This document shows, piece by piece, positions 22,701 to 32,900 of a stretch of DNA of 64,000 bases. The stretch lies in NCBI RefSeq assembly GCF_037176765.1, contig NC_090023.1, positions 108,382,366 to 108,446,365 on the forward strand, given 5' to 3'. Each line of letters starts with the position of its first letter. Within the stretch, counting starts at the first letter, position 1. The DNA is from Anolis sagrei (Eukaryota; Chordata; Lepidosauria; Squamata; Anolidae). The position numbers and the translations under genes were made by a program. The notes below the pieces were generated by a model. The model searched no databases, was not told where the DNA came from, and saw only the letters and a program-made list of their open reading frames with translations.

Positions 22701-22964
22701 CAGAAGACCTTGTGAAACTACCGCTCCCATTGAAGGAGATGTAGTTTATAAGATTTTATAAACGCTATATAGGACTGTAAGTCGCAGAACATGCAAAGTG
22801 CATGCCCCATCACCATGTTTCCATGGCATTGGGGCATAGCAATTAAAAGTGGTGTCAAACCGCATTAATACTACAGTGTGTATGCACCCACGGTCTTCCC
22901 ACGTGGCTGTATGGCCAGATGTCTTGCGAATGATGATCATAAACTCGAACTGGAGGACCTAGAA

Positions 22965-23400
22965 CAGGCATGGCAAACTTCACCCCTCCAGGTGTTTTGG
23001 ACTTCCAACTCCCACAATTCCTAATAGCCGGCACAATCAATCAGGGCCAGCTAACACCTGCCAACAAAGGATTCCCCCAGGCAGCAACCAGCCGGGCTTT
23101 GAAGCTGCAAGGACTTTCGGTGCTAATCAAAGTGGCCAATTGCAACATTCACACCTGCCTCAAGCAGACAAGAGTTTTTTCCCCACTCTAGACGTTCCAC
23201 AGATATATAAACCTCACTTGCATAGTTCCCAACAGATCTCACAACCTCTGAGGATGCCTGCTATAGATGCAGCAGAGAATGCTTCTGGAACATGGCCATA
23301 TACAGCCCAGAAAACTCATGGCAACCCAGCCGGTAGGCTGTTAGGAATTGTGGGAGTTGACGTCCAAAACACCTGGAGGGCCAAAGTTTGCCCATGCCTG
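22965..23400. mobile_element. hAT-type MITE (CAGGCATGGGC family) carrying a nested insert
   Basis: The left arm starts CAGGCATGGCAAACTTCACC and the right arm ends GTTTGCCCATGCCTG. ACCTAGAA flanks both sides (22957-22964, 23401-23408), an exact 8-bp target duplication. The two arms are split by a 296-bp retroelement piece at 23032-23327. Confidence 0.85.
23032..23327 (+). mobile_element. Penelope-like (tentative) fragment inside a hAT MITE
   Basis: Same sequence family as 57577-58092 (CAATCAGGGCCAGCTAA..., ATATATAAACCTCACTT...). It interrupts the MITE, and AGCCGG occurs at both junctions (23026-23031 and 23328-23333). It therefore inserted after the MITE. Confidence 0.75.
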
Positions 23401-23566
23401 ACCTAGAAAATCCTAGCGAGGTTTAAATCAAATCTGCAAATAAAGTACCTGCAGATGTGGGGGCAGGGCTGTAATTTGAAAAAAAAAAAAGCATGCTATG
23501 CAGGAATCAATATTTAGTACATGGAAAAAAACAGGCACCTAGGGCCAGGCAACCTCAATAAAAATA

Positions 23567-23735
23567 ATAAGTATTTAAGTCCTGCTTTTTTCCCTCCAAG
23601 GAAACTCAAAGCAGCAAACACTAAAAAAATAACAAACAAAATGCAGACTAATGCCAAAAGCACATAAACATTAAAATAAAGAACTATTAAAAAGCATATT
23701 TAAATCCAATAAAGCCATTAAAGAGGCTATTGCAA
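23567..23735 (+). repeat. Old LINE/SINE tail remnant
   Basis: A degraded version of the tail family (TTTAAGTCCTGCTTTTTTCC, then AAACTCAAAGCAGCAAACAC) followed by A-rich sequence. Confidence 0.45.
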
Positions 23736-23989
23736 GCATAACTGGTAGGCTATGATGTCATGCAGGGGATCAATGCTTTTGGATTCCTTGGTACCTAAAA
23801 TAACATTCTTACCCTTCTACTTGAATAACAAACCTCTACAGTTTGGTTGAATGTTGGAAAGGTTCACCTGCTTTAATTCTTAATCGGCTTAAATATATTG
23901 TTTTATTAATTCATTTGTTTAAGCAGGCATATAACTTTACTTACCGTATTAGAAGTTGAAAATAATGCAAACCCTTAAATCATTTCTTG

Positions 23990-24233
23990 TTAACTGCCAT
24001 CAAGTCAAGTTTGAGTTATGGCAGCTTCATAAATGGGACACATCCACATCTCTGACCATCAAGGGCCCTACTCAAATCTTACATAAACATCTTCATTGAA
24101 TCTGTCCACCTGTAACGCAGTCTTCCTTTTTTCCTGCTGCCTTTTACCTTACCAAGCATGATTATCTTTTCTACTGAGTCATGTCTTCTCATGTACCCAA
24201 TGTATGAATCCCAACATGGTCACCTTGGCTTAT
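23990..24233. mobile_element. Old LINE-like repeat, left half
   Basis: A dispersed reptile repeat recalled from many amniote loci (ATCAAGTCAAGTTTGAGTTA, then ...CTGTAACGCAGTCTTCC...). It stops at 24233 and resumes at 27442. The block between them was inserted later, as the duplicated CACCTTGGCTTAT shows. Confidence 0.6.
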
Positions 24234-24469
24234 CGCTTCTGGTGTGAGAGAATTGGCCGTCTGCAAGGACGTTGCCCAGGGGACGCCCGGATGATTTGAT
24301 GTTTTATCATCCTTGTGGGAGGCTTCCCTCATGTCCCCGCATGAGGAGCTGGAGCTGATAGAGGGAGCTCATCCGCCTCTCCCCGGATTCAAACCTGCTA
24401 TCTTCAGTTCTGCCGGCACAGGGGTTTAACCCACTGTGCCACCGGGGGCTCACACCAGAAGCCACTTGC
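24234..24469 (-). mobile_element. tRNA-derived SINE, inverted 5' part plus junction
   Basis: On the minus strand this reads a SINE head with an A-box-like GGTGGCACAGTGGGTTAAA and a B-box-like GGTTTGAATCC, running on to CTCACACCAGAAGCG. At 24448-24469 the sequence turns round and repeats CTCACACCAGAAGC on the plus strand. The SINE tail with its poly(A) is on the plus strand at 27411-27441. This is the layout of a 5' inversion made by twin priming. Flanking duplication: 24221-24233 and 27442-27455. Confidence 0.75.
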
Positions 24470-24488
24470 GAACACTACTTTACCCATA

Positions 24489-24860
24489 ATGTCTGGGAAT
24501 CGCCAGAAGGCTAAACGGAGGGCTGCACAAACACAACAAGGACCAAGTACCAAAAGCACAATAATCCCAATTAAACAGCTCAAGGGAAGATCTCAGGGGC
24601 TCACATGTCTTTACACTAATGCACAGAGCATGGGAAATAAACAAGACAAACTCCAACGTTTAGCACAACACCACAAATATGATATCATAGGGATCACTGA
24701 AACCTGGTGGGATGACTCCTATAGCTGGAATGTAGATATCGAGGGGTTTAACCTCTTTCACAGAAACCGAATGAAGGGGAGAGGAGGCGGAGTAGCCTTA
24801 TATGTCAAAAACTCTTATGCTGCAGAAGATTCAAGACAGCAATCTGGGAAACCAGCTTGA
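24489..24860 (+). CDS. CR1 endonuclease N-terminal part (copy B)
   Basis: Starts MSGNRQKAKRRAAQ and includes LTCLYTNAQSMGNKQDKLQ, ITETWWDDSYSWNVDIEGFN (the ETWW active-site motif) and GRGGGVALYVKNSYAAE. Here the frame leaves the conserved one, and the endonuclease continues in the next frame from about 24830. The start is the first Met before the conserved domain. The element's longer 5' end is missing. Confidence 0.85.
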   Translation: MSGNRQKAKRRAAQTQQGPSTKSTIIPIKQLKGRSQGLTCLYTNAQSMGNKQDKLQRLAQHHKYDIIGITETWWDDSYSWNVDIEGFNLFHRNRMKGRGGGVALYVKNSYAAEDSRQQSGKPA

Positions 24861-25473
24861 AATCATCTGGATAAGAATCAAGGGAACTGGGACTCAAAAA
24901 GATGTCGTTGTAGGCGTCTACTACAGACCCCCAAGCCAGGAGGAAGAACTTGATGAAGTCTTCTGCCAACAGTTGACCAAACAGGCACAGAGAAGAGATG
25001 TAGTAGCCATGGGCGATTTCAACTATCCCGATATTTGCTGGAAAACAAACTCAGCCAAGAGTACAAGGTCCAACAAATTCCTCGCTTGCCTTGCAGACAA
25101 TTTCATGGTCCAGAAGGTAGAAGAGGCAACAAGGGGATTGGCTACTCTTGATCTCATCCTAACAAATGCGGAGGACCTGATCGATGCGGTCGAAGTGGTA
25201 GGATCCTTAGGGGCAAGTGACCATGTGCTCCTGCAATTTGAGGTACAAAGGAAGGCCGAAACTAAGACAAGTCAAACCCGCATTTTGGACTTTAGGAGAG
25301 CTGATTTCCAAAAAATGAAGGAAACGCTGAGCAGCATTCCGTGGACACAGATACTAAAAGACAAGGGAGTTACGGATGGATGGGAATTTCTCAAGAGTGA
25401 AATACTCAAGGCGCAATTGCAAACCGTGCCAACAAAGAGAAAAAATAGGACAAGTGCAAAGAAGCCAGAATAG
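24802..25473 (+). CDS. CR1 endonuclease C-terminal part (copy B)
   Basis: Continues the endonuclease from about DSNLGNQLE with VVVGVYYRPPS, MGDFNYPDICW, LDLILTN and ASDHVLLQFEVQ. It ends KKPE-TAG directly before ATG-Ser-Lys-Glu-Leu. Copy A has TGA at the same codon. Only the part from about 24830 is in the true frame. Confidence 0.85.
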   Translation: MSKTLMLQKIQDSNLGNQLEIIWIRIKGTGTQKDVVVGVYYRPPSQEEELDEVFCQQLTKQAQRRDVVAMGDFNYPDICWKTNSAKSTRSNKFLACLADNFMVQKVEEATRGLATLDLILTNAEDLIDAVEVVGSLGASDHVLLQFEVQRKAETKTSQTRILDFRRADFQKMKETLSSIPWTQILKDKGVTDGWEFLKSEILKAQLQTVPTKRKNRTSAKKPE

Positions 25474-26401
25474 ATGTCCAAAGAACTTCTAACTGTGCTA
25501 AGACACAAAAGAGACATGCACAAGAAGTGGAAAAAGGGAGAAATCACCAAAGAAGAATTCAAACAAATAGCCAACACCTGTAGGGAAAAGGTCCGCAAGG
25601 CTAAAGCAAAAAACGAGCTCAGACTTGCCAGGGACATTAAAAACAATAAAAAGGAAAAACAAGGAGGTGATAGGACCTCTTCGAGGAGAAGATGGGGCAA
25701 TGCTGACAGGGGATAGGGAAAAGGCAGAACTATTTAATACCTTCTTTGCCGCGGTCTTCTCACAAAAAGAGAGTCTTCAACCTCAGCAAGATGGAGTGGA
25801 TGAGGGATTGGAGGACATCCAACCCCAAATTGGGAAAGAAGTCGTCCAGAAATACCTGGCCACTCTTAATGAGTTCAAGTCCCCAGGGCCAGATCAACTA
25901 CACCCCAGAGTATTGAAGGAACTAGCAGAAGTCATTTCGGAACCATTGACAACCATCTTTGAGAGTTCTTGGAGAATGGGAGAAGTTCCAGCAGATTGGT
26001 GGAGGGCCAATGTGGTCCCAATCTTCAAGAAGGGAAAAAAGGATGACCCAAACAACTACCGTCCGGTCAGCCTCACGTCGATACCGGGCAAGATTCTGGA
26101 AAAGATTGTTAAGGAAGCGGTCTGCAAACACTTAGAAACAAATGCAGTCATCGCTAATAGTCAACATGGATTTATCAAAAACAAGTCATGCCAGACTAAT
26201 CTGATCTCTTTCTTCGATAGAGTTACAAGCTGGGTAGATGCGGGGAATGCCGTGGATGTAGCGTACCTGGATTTCAGTAAGGCCTTCGACAAGGTCCCCC
26301 ATGACCTTCTGGCAAGGAAACTAGTCCAATGTGGGCTAGGCAAAACTACGGTGAGGTGGATCTGTAATTGGTTAAGTGGACGAACGCAGAGTGCTCACTA
26401 A
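25474..26401 (+). CDS. CR1 reverse transcriptase N-terminal part (copy B), frameshifted
   Basis: MSKELLTVLRHKRDMHKKW opens the RT linker. A 28-bp deletion between short AAAAGG repeats near 25655, relative to copy A, shifts the frame, and RT continues from about 25650 as KRKNKEVIGPLRGEDG. The motifs are SPGPDQLHPRVLKEL, NNYRPVSLTSIPGKILEK, QHGFIKNKSC and YLDFSKAFDKVPHDLL. A second, 2-bp loss near 26390 ends this frame in GRTQSAH-stop. Confidence 0.88.
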
Positions 26402-27329
26402 TGCTTCCTCTTCATCTTGGAAAGAAGTGATGAGCGGAGTGCCCCAGGGTTCCGTCCTGGGCCCGGTCCTGTTCAACATCTTTATTAATGACTTAGATGA
26501 AGGGTTAGAAGGCAGGATCATCAAGTTTGCAGACGACACCAAATTGGGAGGGATGGCCAATAGTCCAGAGGACAGGAGCAGGATTCAAAACGATCTTGAC
26601 AGATTAGAGAGATGGGCCAAAACTAAAAAAATGAAGTTCAACAGTGACAAATGCAAGATACTCCACTTTGGCAGAAAAAATGAAATGCAAAGATACAGAA
26701 TGGGTGACGCCTGGCTCGAGAGCAGTACGTGTGAAAAAGATCTTGGAGTCTTCATGGACAACAAGTTAAACATGAGCCAACAATGTGATGTGGCGGCAAA
26801 AAAAGCCAATGGGATTTTGGCCTGCACCAATAGGAGGATAGTATCTAGATCTAAGGAAGTAATGCTACTCCTCTATTCTGCTTTGGTTAGACCACATCTG
26901 GAATATTGTGTCCAATTCTGGGCACCACAATTCAAGAGAGATATTGACAAGCTGGAATGTGTCCAGAGGAGGGCGACTAAAATGATCAAGGGTCTGGAGA
27001 ACAAGCCCTATGAGGAGTGGCTTAGGGAACTGGGCATGTTTAGCCTGAAGAAGAGAAGGCTGAGAGGAGATATGATAGCCATGTATAAATATGTGAGAGG
27101 AAGCCACAGGGAGGAGGGAGCAAGCTTGTTTTCTGCTTCCTTGGAGACTAGGACGCGGAACAATGGCTTCAAACTACAAGAGAGGAGATTCCATCTGAAC
27201 ATTAGGAAGAACTTCCTGACTGCGAGAGCCGTTCAGCAGTGGAACTCTCTGCCCCGGAGTGTGGTGGAGGCTCCTTCTTTGGAAGCTTTTAAGCAGAGGC
27301 TGGATGGTCATTTGTCAGGGGTGATTTGA
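26376..27329 (+). CDS. CR1 reverse transcriptase C-terminal part (copy B)
   Basis: From VLTNASSSSWKEV on, with PQGSVLGPVLFNIFINDL, the catalytic FADDTKLGG, EKDLGVFMDNKL, HLEYCVQFWAPQ and the terminal [17 protein letters not shown]. It is open for 317 codons to the natural stop. It differs from copy A at scattered residues only. Confidence 0.9.
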   Translation: MDERRVLTNASSSSWKEVMSGVPQGSVLGPVLFNIFINDLDEGLEGRIIKFADDTKLGGMANSPEDRSRIQNDLDRLERWAKTKKMKFNSDKCKILHFGRKNEMQRYRMGDAWLESSTCEKDLGVFMDNKLNMSQQCDVAAKKANGILACTNRRIVSRSKEVMLLLYSALVRPHLEYCVQFWAPQFKRDIDKLECVQRRATKMIKGLENKPYEEWLRELGMFSLKKRRLRGDMIAMYKYVRGSHREEGASLFSASLETRTRNNGFKLQERRFHLNIRKNFLTARAVQQWNSLPRSVVEAPSLEAFKQRLDGHLSGVI

Positions 27330-27410
27330 ATGCAATATTCCTGCTTCTTAGCAGGGGGTTGGACTGGATGGCCCATGAGGTCTCTTCCAACTCTATGATT
27401 CTATGATTCT

Positions 27411-27441
27411 CAAGTCGCTCCTGACACGACCAAAAAAAAAA
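27411..27441 (+). mobile_element. SINE 3' tail and poly(A), split from its head by CR1
   Basis: CAAGTCGCTCCTGACACGAC and then a run of A. The intact SINE at 38511-38772 shows the same order (CTTGCAGTTTCTC then AAGTCACTCCTGACACG) on its own strand, so this is the end of the SINE begun at 24448. Confidence 0.75.
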
Positions 27442-27780
27442 CACCTTTGGCTTATTGCAAGAGTTCAGGCTTGATTTGCTATAGGACCTATTTGGCTTTT
27501 TAGCAGTTCATAGAAACATCTCAGATTAGTTGGTTTTCTTCCTATCGGCTTTTTTCACAGCCAGACATTGAAATGGAAAATGCAATGGCATTGGCAGTCC
27601 GAACTTTAGTTTTCAGTGCTATCTCTTGAGACTTCAAAATCTTGTGTAATTCCTTCACAGCTCACCCTCCAAGCCCTAGTCTTCTGATTTATTAACTCCA
27701 TTCTGATAAATGACTGAACCAAGATATGGAAAACCGTGATTTCAACATCTTCATTATCTCCTTTAAAATCAGCTGTTAGG
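27442..27780. mobile_element. Old LINE-like repeat, right half
   Basis: Resumes the repeat of 23990-24233 after the duplicated CACCTTTGGCTTAT, with AGAGTTCAGGCTTGATTTGC and AACTTTAGTTTTCAG. The 75-codon minus-strand frame here has no separate meaning. Confidence 0.55.
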
Positions 27781-27841
27781 AATTCTGGGAGCCGGAGGCC
27801 AAAATATCTGGGGACCCACAGTTTGAGGATCACTGTTTTAA

Positions 27842-28340
27842 ATGCTTGTGTGCCTTTAAACCATCTGGCAAGTTATGGTGACTCCGTGTATTTCATAAGG
27901 TTTTGGGGGCAGTCAGGCCTGTAGCCAGGATTTTGATTCGGGGGGGTGGGGGGGTGGGTGGGCTGAGACTGAGTGAAAGAGGGTCTACCCTAGCAAACCT
28001 TTTGTATCATTACCCCAATACCCCCATGCATATGGGATATATTGAGGATGGTGATCAGATCATGATATGAATAAACATAACAGTTTAAATAATGTACCAG
28101 TAAGGCCTTCTCACGGACCACCATGAGAATTTGGGGGGGGGGGGCTAAAGCCCCTCAAGCCCCCCCCCCCCCCCGGCTACATGACTGGGGACAGTTTTGG
28201 GTAGGAGATAGTCAGAGGTGGTTTTGCCATCTTGTTCCTCTTAAATATATAGCCTTCAGTGTCTGGTATTTGTTGGTGGTCTCCCATCCAAGTACCAACT
28301 AGGGCTGGCCCTGCTTAGGATCCATCAGAGAGGACCTGGT
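27842..28340 (-). mobile_element. 5S-like SINE remnant interrupted by a hAT MITE
   Basis: CTCCCATCCAAGTACCAAC then GGCCCTGCTTAGGATCC (28288-28325) is the reverse complement of the inner part of 5S rRNA. This is the head of SINE3/AmnSINE-type elements. The other part (27842-27905) matches the body of such repeats. The MITE at 27914-28187 splits it. Confidence 0.55.
27914..28187. mobile_element. hAT-type MITE with G/C tracts, copy 1
   Basis: Terminal inverted repeats CAGGCCTGTAGCCAGG and CCGGCTACATGACTG. The flanks are GGGGCAGT (27906-27913) and GGGACAGT (28188-28195), an 8-bp duplication with one difference. Inside, long G runs near the left end and near 28131-28144 and a C run at 28160-28174 surround a unique core. 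The second copy is at 62888-63197. Confidence 0.88.
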
Positions 28341-28574
28341 GCCTTTTGGGGCCATTTTAAACACTACTTCACAATGAACACAGCATTGTTCAGTAGCTGG
28401 CATTAATTTCAAATTGTGCTAGGTACCTACTCAGTTGAAATTTGAAATTAATACCAGTTACAAAATGTTCCATTGTTAATACTATAACGCTCAGTTATGA
28501 CTCCTTGATAAATTGAGAAAACTGAAATAACCAATGCCCTTATCTCAAAAAAAAATACTGTACAATACTAAACA

Positions 28575-28890
28575 CTGAGCCAGCATGGTATAGTGATTTG
28601 AATGCTGGACTAGCAGTCTGGGATATCAAGGCTGGGATATTTGGTTAGTCATGAAAACCCACTTGAACAAGTAACACTTTCTCAATCTCAGAAGAAGGCT
28701 ACATCAAACCTGATCAAATCTGTCCAAGAAAGCCCATGATAAAAGTTATATTAATTGTATTGTTTTATTTGCTTGTTGCTTTGTTGTTTTTACTGATGTG
28801 TTGTTGGTCTTGGCCTCATGTAAGCCGCTCTGAGTCCCTTTGGGGAAATGGTGGCGAGGCATAAATAAATAAATAAATAAATAATAATTA
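28575..28890 (+). mobile_element. tRNA-derived SINE fragment plus tail repeat
   Basis: GAGCCAGCATGGTATAGTG and then TTTGAATGCTGGACTAG is a tRNA-like SINE head with a degenerate A box. From about 28810 a reverse tail-family piece (TAAGCCGCTCTGAGTCCCTT) runs into (AAAT)n. Confidence 0.5.
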
Positions 28891-28936
28891 TTATTATTAT
28901 ATGCCTTGGGGTGCCACAAGTTGAAAATGCCTTAAA

Positions 28937-28957
28937 GGCACACACACACACACACAA
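28937..28957. repeat. (CA)n microsatellite
   Basis: Ten or so CA units. Confidence 0.9.
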
Positions 28958-29214
28958 TATTACCCTATAAGATTTTGAAACATGCATATCTTAAGTATTT
29001 GAAAGAAATAGGGCAATATAGCAGAAAAGGGCACTGCCATCTCTAGGACTGTCTAGCTTTAAGAACTTACATGGAATCTGTAATATCTATCTAAAATTAT
29101 TGTAAATTCCAAGTTACAAAGTTTTTTTAAAAAATAAAAAAGTTTCAAGTTGTTCCTTCTTAGATACATGGCAACTGAGTTATCCAGTGAAATGACACAA
29201 AGCTAAATCAATCC

Positions 29215-29871
29215 TCCAAAATATTTTTAATGCTAAGGTATTTTGGTTTTGAACAATTAGCATGATCCAAACAAGTAATTTTTTTATATTTGTACTGAAA
29301 AATCATTTTGATCACAATGAACTTATTTGTCAAAACACAAATATGATCAGAGACATTTAAGTTACAAATAATTACAATTATTTGAGATGTATCAAGTAGA
29401 GCAAATATCACTTAGAAAAAATCATTTTCAGGACGTAGCCAAAACAGTCTCCAACCTTATATTGGAATGGAAAAACTCAAGTTTACACAGCACTAAAAAC
29501 GTTTCTATGCTGATGTTAAACTTGGATGTACCAACTTATATAATTCTTTAAACAGTACCATGGGCACCATATATGTTAATAAAATCTTCTGCAACTGCCG
29601 AAAATAATAATTAAAAAGGCACATTAGTCCATTACTGAATTTTTAGACATTTTCTAAAAATCAGGTTTTACAAAATGAGTTTAACACAAATTTTATCCTT
29701 CCATCCTCTAAAAATTAGAATGTTCATTGCTTGTGAAAAAGAGTTTCATGAACTGAAATAAACGTTAAGACATCTGAGCCGAATAACATAACCATATTTT
29801 TCATTTGCTGCCAAAGAAATGAAATGAATATAAAGCTGTTTGTTTCATGGATAGAGTTGTACTAAATATCT
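29215..29871 (-). other. TMCO3: TMCO3 3' UTR (extent inferred)
   Basis: Sequence downstream of the TMCO3 stop codon on the minus strand, free of recognised repeats. The first plausible polyadenylation signal that I find is ATTAAA (complement of 29226-29231), giving a UTR of about 0.65 kb. The true end could be farther left. Confidence 0.4.
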
Positions 29872-29985
29872 TCAAGAAATTAATCTTTTTTCAGATCTTG
29901 GTACACATTTCATAAGCGCAGCTCTCCAGAGGGCTGGTGCAAGTAACAGGCTTAGAGTCGTCACGCTCAGGATAAGGAGGTACAC
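29872..29985 (-). CDS. TMCO3: TMCO3 last coding exon
   Basis: Encodes [23 protein letters not shown] and a basic tail, then TGA (29872-29874). That is 37 residues, as in human. It is the last membrane segment and the C-terminal tail. The acceptor is CATAG. Confidence 0.93.
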   Translation of the reverse strand: MYLLILSVTTLSLLLAPALWRAALMKCVPRSEKRLIS

Positions 29986-32900
29986 CTATGAATTGGGAAG
30001 TAAGATATTCATTTCAATTTGTTCCCTGAAAAACAATATGAAAATGATCAAGAGGATTATCTGAGACAACATACACACACAGAGGGGGATAGCCTGTTCA
30101 TACCACATGAAGGTGAAATAGTTTGTGCTGATAACTGCTTCCACCAGTAGCCCGGAAGTTGCATATAGCATAATATAGGCATAATTGAACCACTCTACAG
30201 TAAGCCCTCCACATTTTTTAAGGTTAAGGGCCCAGGATGTGTGCAAAAGTCAAAAAAAGTATGGGTGAAAAAACCAAGAAAGAATTTTTTACTTCTCTAG
30301 AATCTCTGGTTTTTCAGTGCAGCTCTATGACCAATTTCTCCCACATGTGGTGGGACTGTAGAATAATTTGGAAGTATTATAGTAAAATAAGAAATGTAAT
30401 GGAAGAAATAATAGGGAAAGAATTAAGGTGGGATAAAGCCAGATTCATGTCTCTCACTATAGAGGCAAAGGAAGATAACAATAATTGGACAGAAATCCTA
30501 AAATATATGACAGCTGCAATACAGGCTATGATAGCCCGAGGATGGAGAGACAATACAAGATGGGATTTAGAAATTTGATGGGCTTATCTATTGGAATATA
30601 TAATCATTGATTTCATTAGTCAAAGGGAAAAAACAGTATATAAATTGTCATACAAAACAAGACTGGTACCGGAAATGGTCTAAGCTAACCTACAAAATAG
30701 AGATGATAGATATAGCATTTTGAACCAGGCTTTCCACATGGGTAAATCGATGCAATGACATCATTTAGAATTGCTGTTCCAGAAGGGAGGGGGGAAATGG
30801 GTGGGATGGTATGGGTAGTGGGAGATAAACATCTCAGGAATGCATAAACTGTAATATATGGTAAGTTTACTTTTTAAATAATGTATATCGAGATAAGATT
30901 TGTATGGTAAAAGTTTAATTGAGGGGATGTATCAACTAAAATAAAAATTAATTTAAAAAATTCTGCCAGAACGTGACCACAGAATCACTCTAGATGACTT
31001 TACAAAGTCTAGAGCAGTGCTATCTATATGAATCTCTCCAGTGCAACTCAATAGCAGAAGTTGAACACAGAGTCACTCTGGAAGACCTAGAGATACCTAG
31101 GTTTGTGAATAAAATCCGTAAAACTGAAAACCGCAAATGTGGAGGGTTGACTGTACTGCACTTTCTGGTACTCTTATTTTTAATTTAAAACAGAAACTAC
31201 AGGGTGAGGCAGCATAACTTCCTTTTTAAAAATTCAGTTGGTTGAAGACGTAGCGGAGCACTAATGGTCTCGTTTGAGAGGCAGGAGTATACAGTTTTGT
31301 CTTGACACAGTTCAGTTGTCATCATGCGTTGGAACAGTGAGGAGCATGCTTTTGCCGTTGAGGCCTACTTTTTGAGCGGATTTGGAGTGGCTGGCCCACT
31401 CTCCAGATTTGGCCCCTTGTGATATTTTTCTATTAGGTTTTTTGAAATCCCGTGTTTATGTGAACCATTCAAGGACCCTATAAGATTTGAAGACCAACAT
31501 CCAGGAAGAAATTGCCAACATAACGCCTGCTATGCTGGCAAGAGTCATGGCACAGAAATATCAGTGAAATTAAAGAAAAGTGGGAACGGTAACCATTTGG
31601 TCAGCCAATTTTTGGCACTCAGCTGTGGGTCCTGGGAGGCCCTCTTACTCGGCACTTGGATGTAGGCCTTGGCAGGGATATAGCCAAGCGCTGAGTGCCT
31701 CTTATTCAGCGTTCAGTATTCAACATGCTTAGATGTAGGCTCTGGCAGGCCCTGCAGCCGAGCACCAAGTGCTGAGAGCCTCTTCTTCAGCGCTCGGCAT
31801 GCTCGGATGTAGACCCTGACAGGCACTGGTGCTTTGCCACCAAAGGGCTGAAAATATTCATTTTTTTTCAGACCTTGGACAAAGGCGTCCGTTTTCAGGA
31901 GAGGTGCTCGAAAATGAAAATGGGGCCTTACGAAGAAAATAAACCGGAAAGGATAGTGATTATGTACAAATGGACAAGACTAATAAATAAAACCAGCCTT
32001 TCCCTCCCATCCATTGAAATCTTTTGCCTCCAAATGTTTTAGTGTAAAAAAGAAAGTATCACAAGGTTGTTGTAGTTTTTTTTGGGCTATATGGCCATGT
32101 TCTAGAGGCATTCTCTCCTGACGTTTCGCCTGCATCTATGGCAAGCATCCTCAGAGGATGCTTGCCATAGATGCAAGCGAAACGTCAGGAGAGAATGCCT
32201 CTAGAACACGGCCATATAGCCCGAAAAAAAAACTACAACAACCCAGTGATTCCGGTCATGAAAGCCTTCGACAATACAAAGTATCACAAGACTGTTCAGC
32301 CATCTTTTGGGATAAATTCTTCCAAGCCAGATTGCAAAATGGCAAACCACAAAAGCAAAATCTAAAAATAATATAATACATTATAATACAAAATATAATA
32401 CAAAATAATATAATACATCCCCGAATTACTAACATTCGCCTTACATATGACTCCCGGTTACAAATGTGGGTGGTGGTGCCGTTAGGTGGGTCCGGGAGCT
32501 CTAGGTTTTTTGCAGTATTTGAAAATGTTTAAGCATTTACATGCACAGGTAAAAATAAATATTATGTTGAGACAAACATCTGTCCAAGTTGCTTTTAAAG
32601 TAGAACACCATGCAAATTTTATTTTTTAAAGTTTTGGTTAGTATGGTGTGCGAGTTAGAGCCAATGTAAGATTTTTTACTTCTGTCTGTATCCACATCAG
32701 GAAGATTTAATTTAACTTCCGGTCCCTGAGACAACTAGAAGTGAGAAAAAAATATATTGCTAGGAAGGGAAATTCACTTCTGTGAGAGTTATCATGGGAA
32801 AAAGTGTCTGCACTGAAGATTTATCACCAATCCTTGTTTCCACAAAAACCCAAAATTGTCAAAGTTCAATTGTCACAGGGACAGAAAGTGAGGTGAAAAC

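Larger units (their letters stand above)
24470..27410 (+). mobile_element. CR1 LINE, 5'-truncated copy B (about 2.9 kb)
   Basis: Plus-strand CR1 that starts about 20 bp before the ORF2 start used here and ends with the CR1 8-mer repeat ATTCTATGATTCT. It is inserted in the tail of the inverted SINE. ORF2 is broken by two frameshifting deletions and other changes, set out in the CDS entries. It is closely similar to copy A (4726-7868). Confidence 0.95.
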
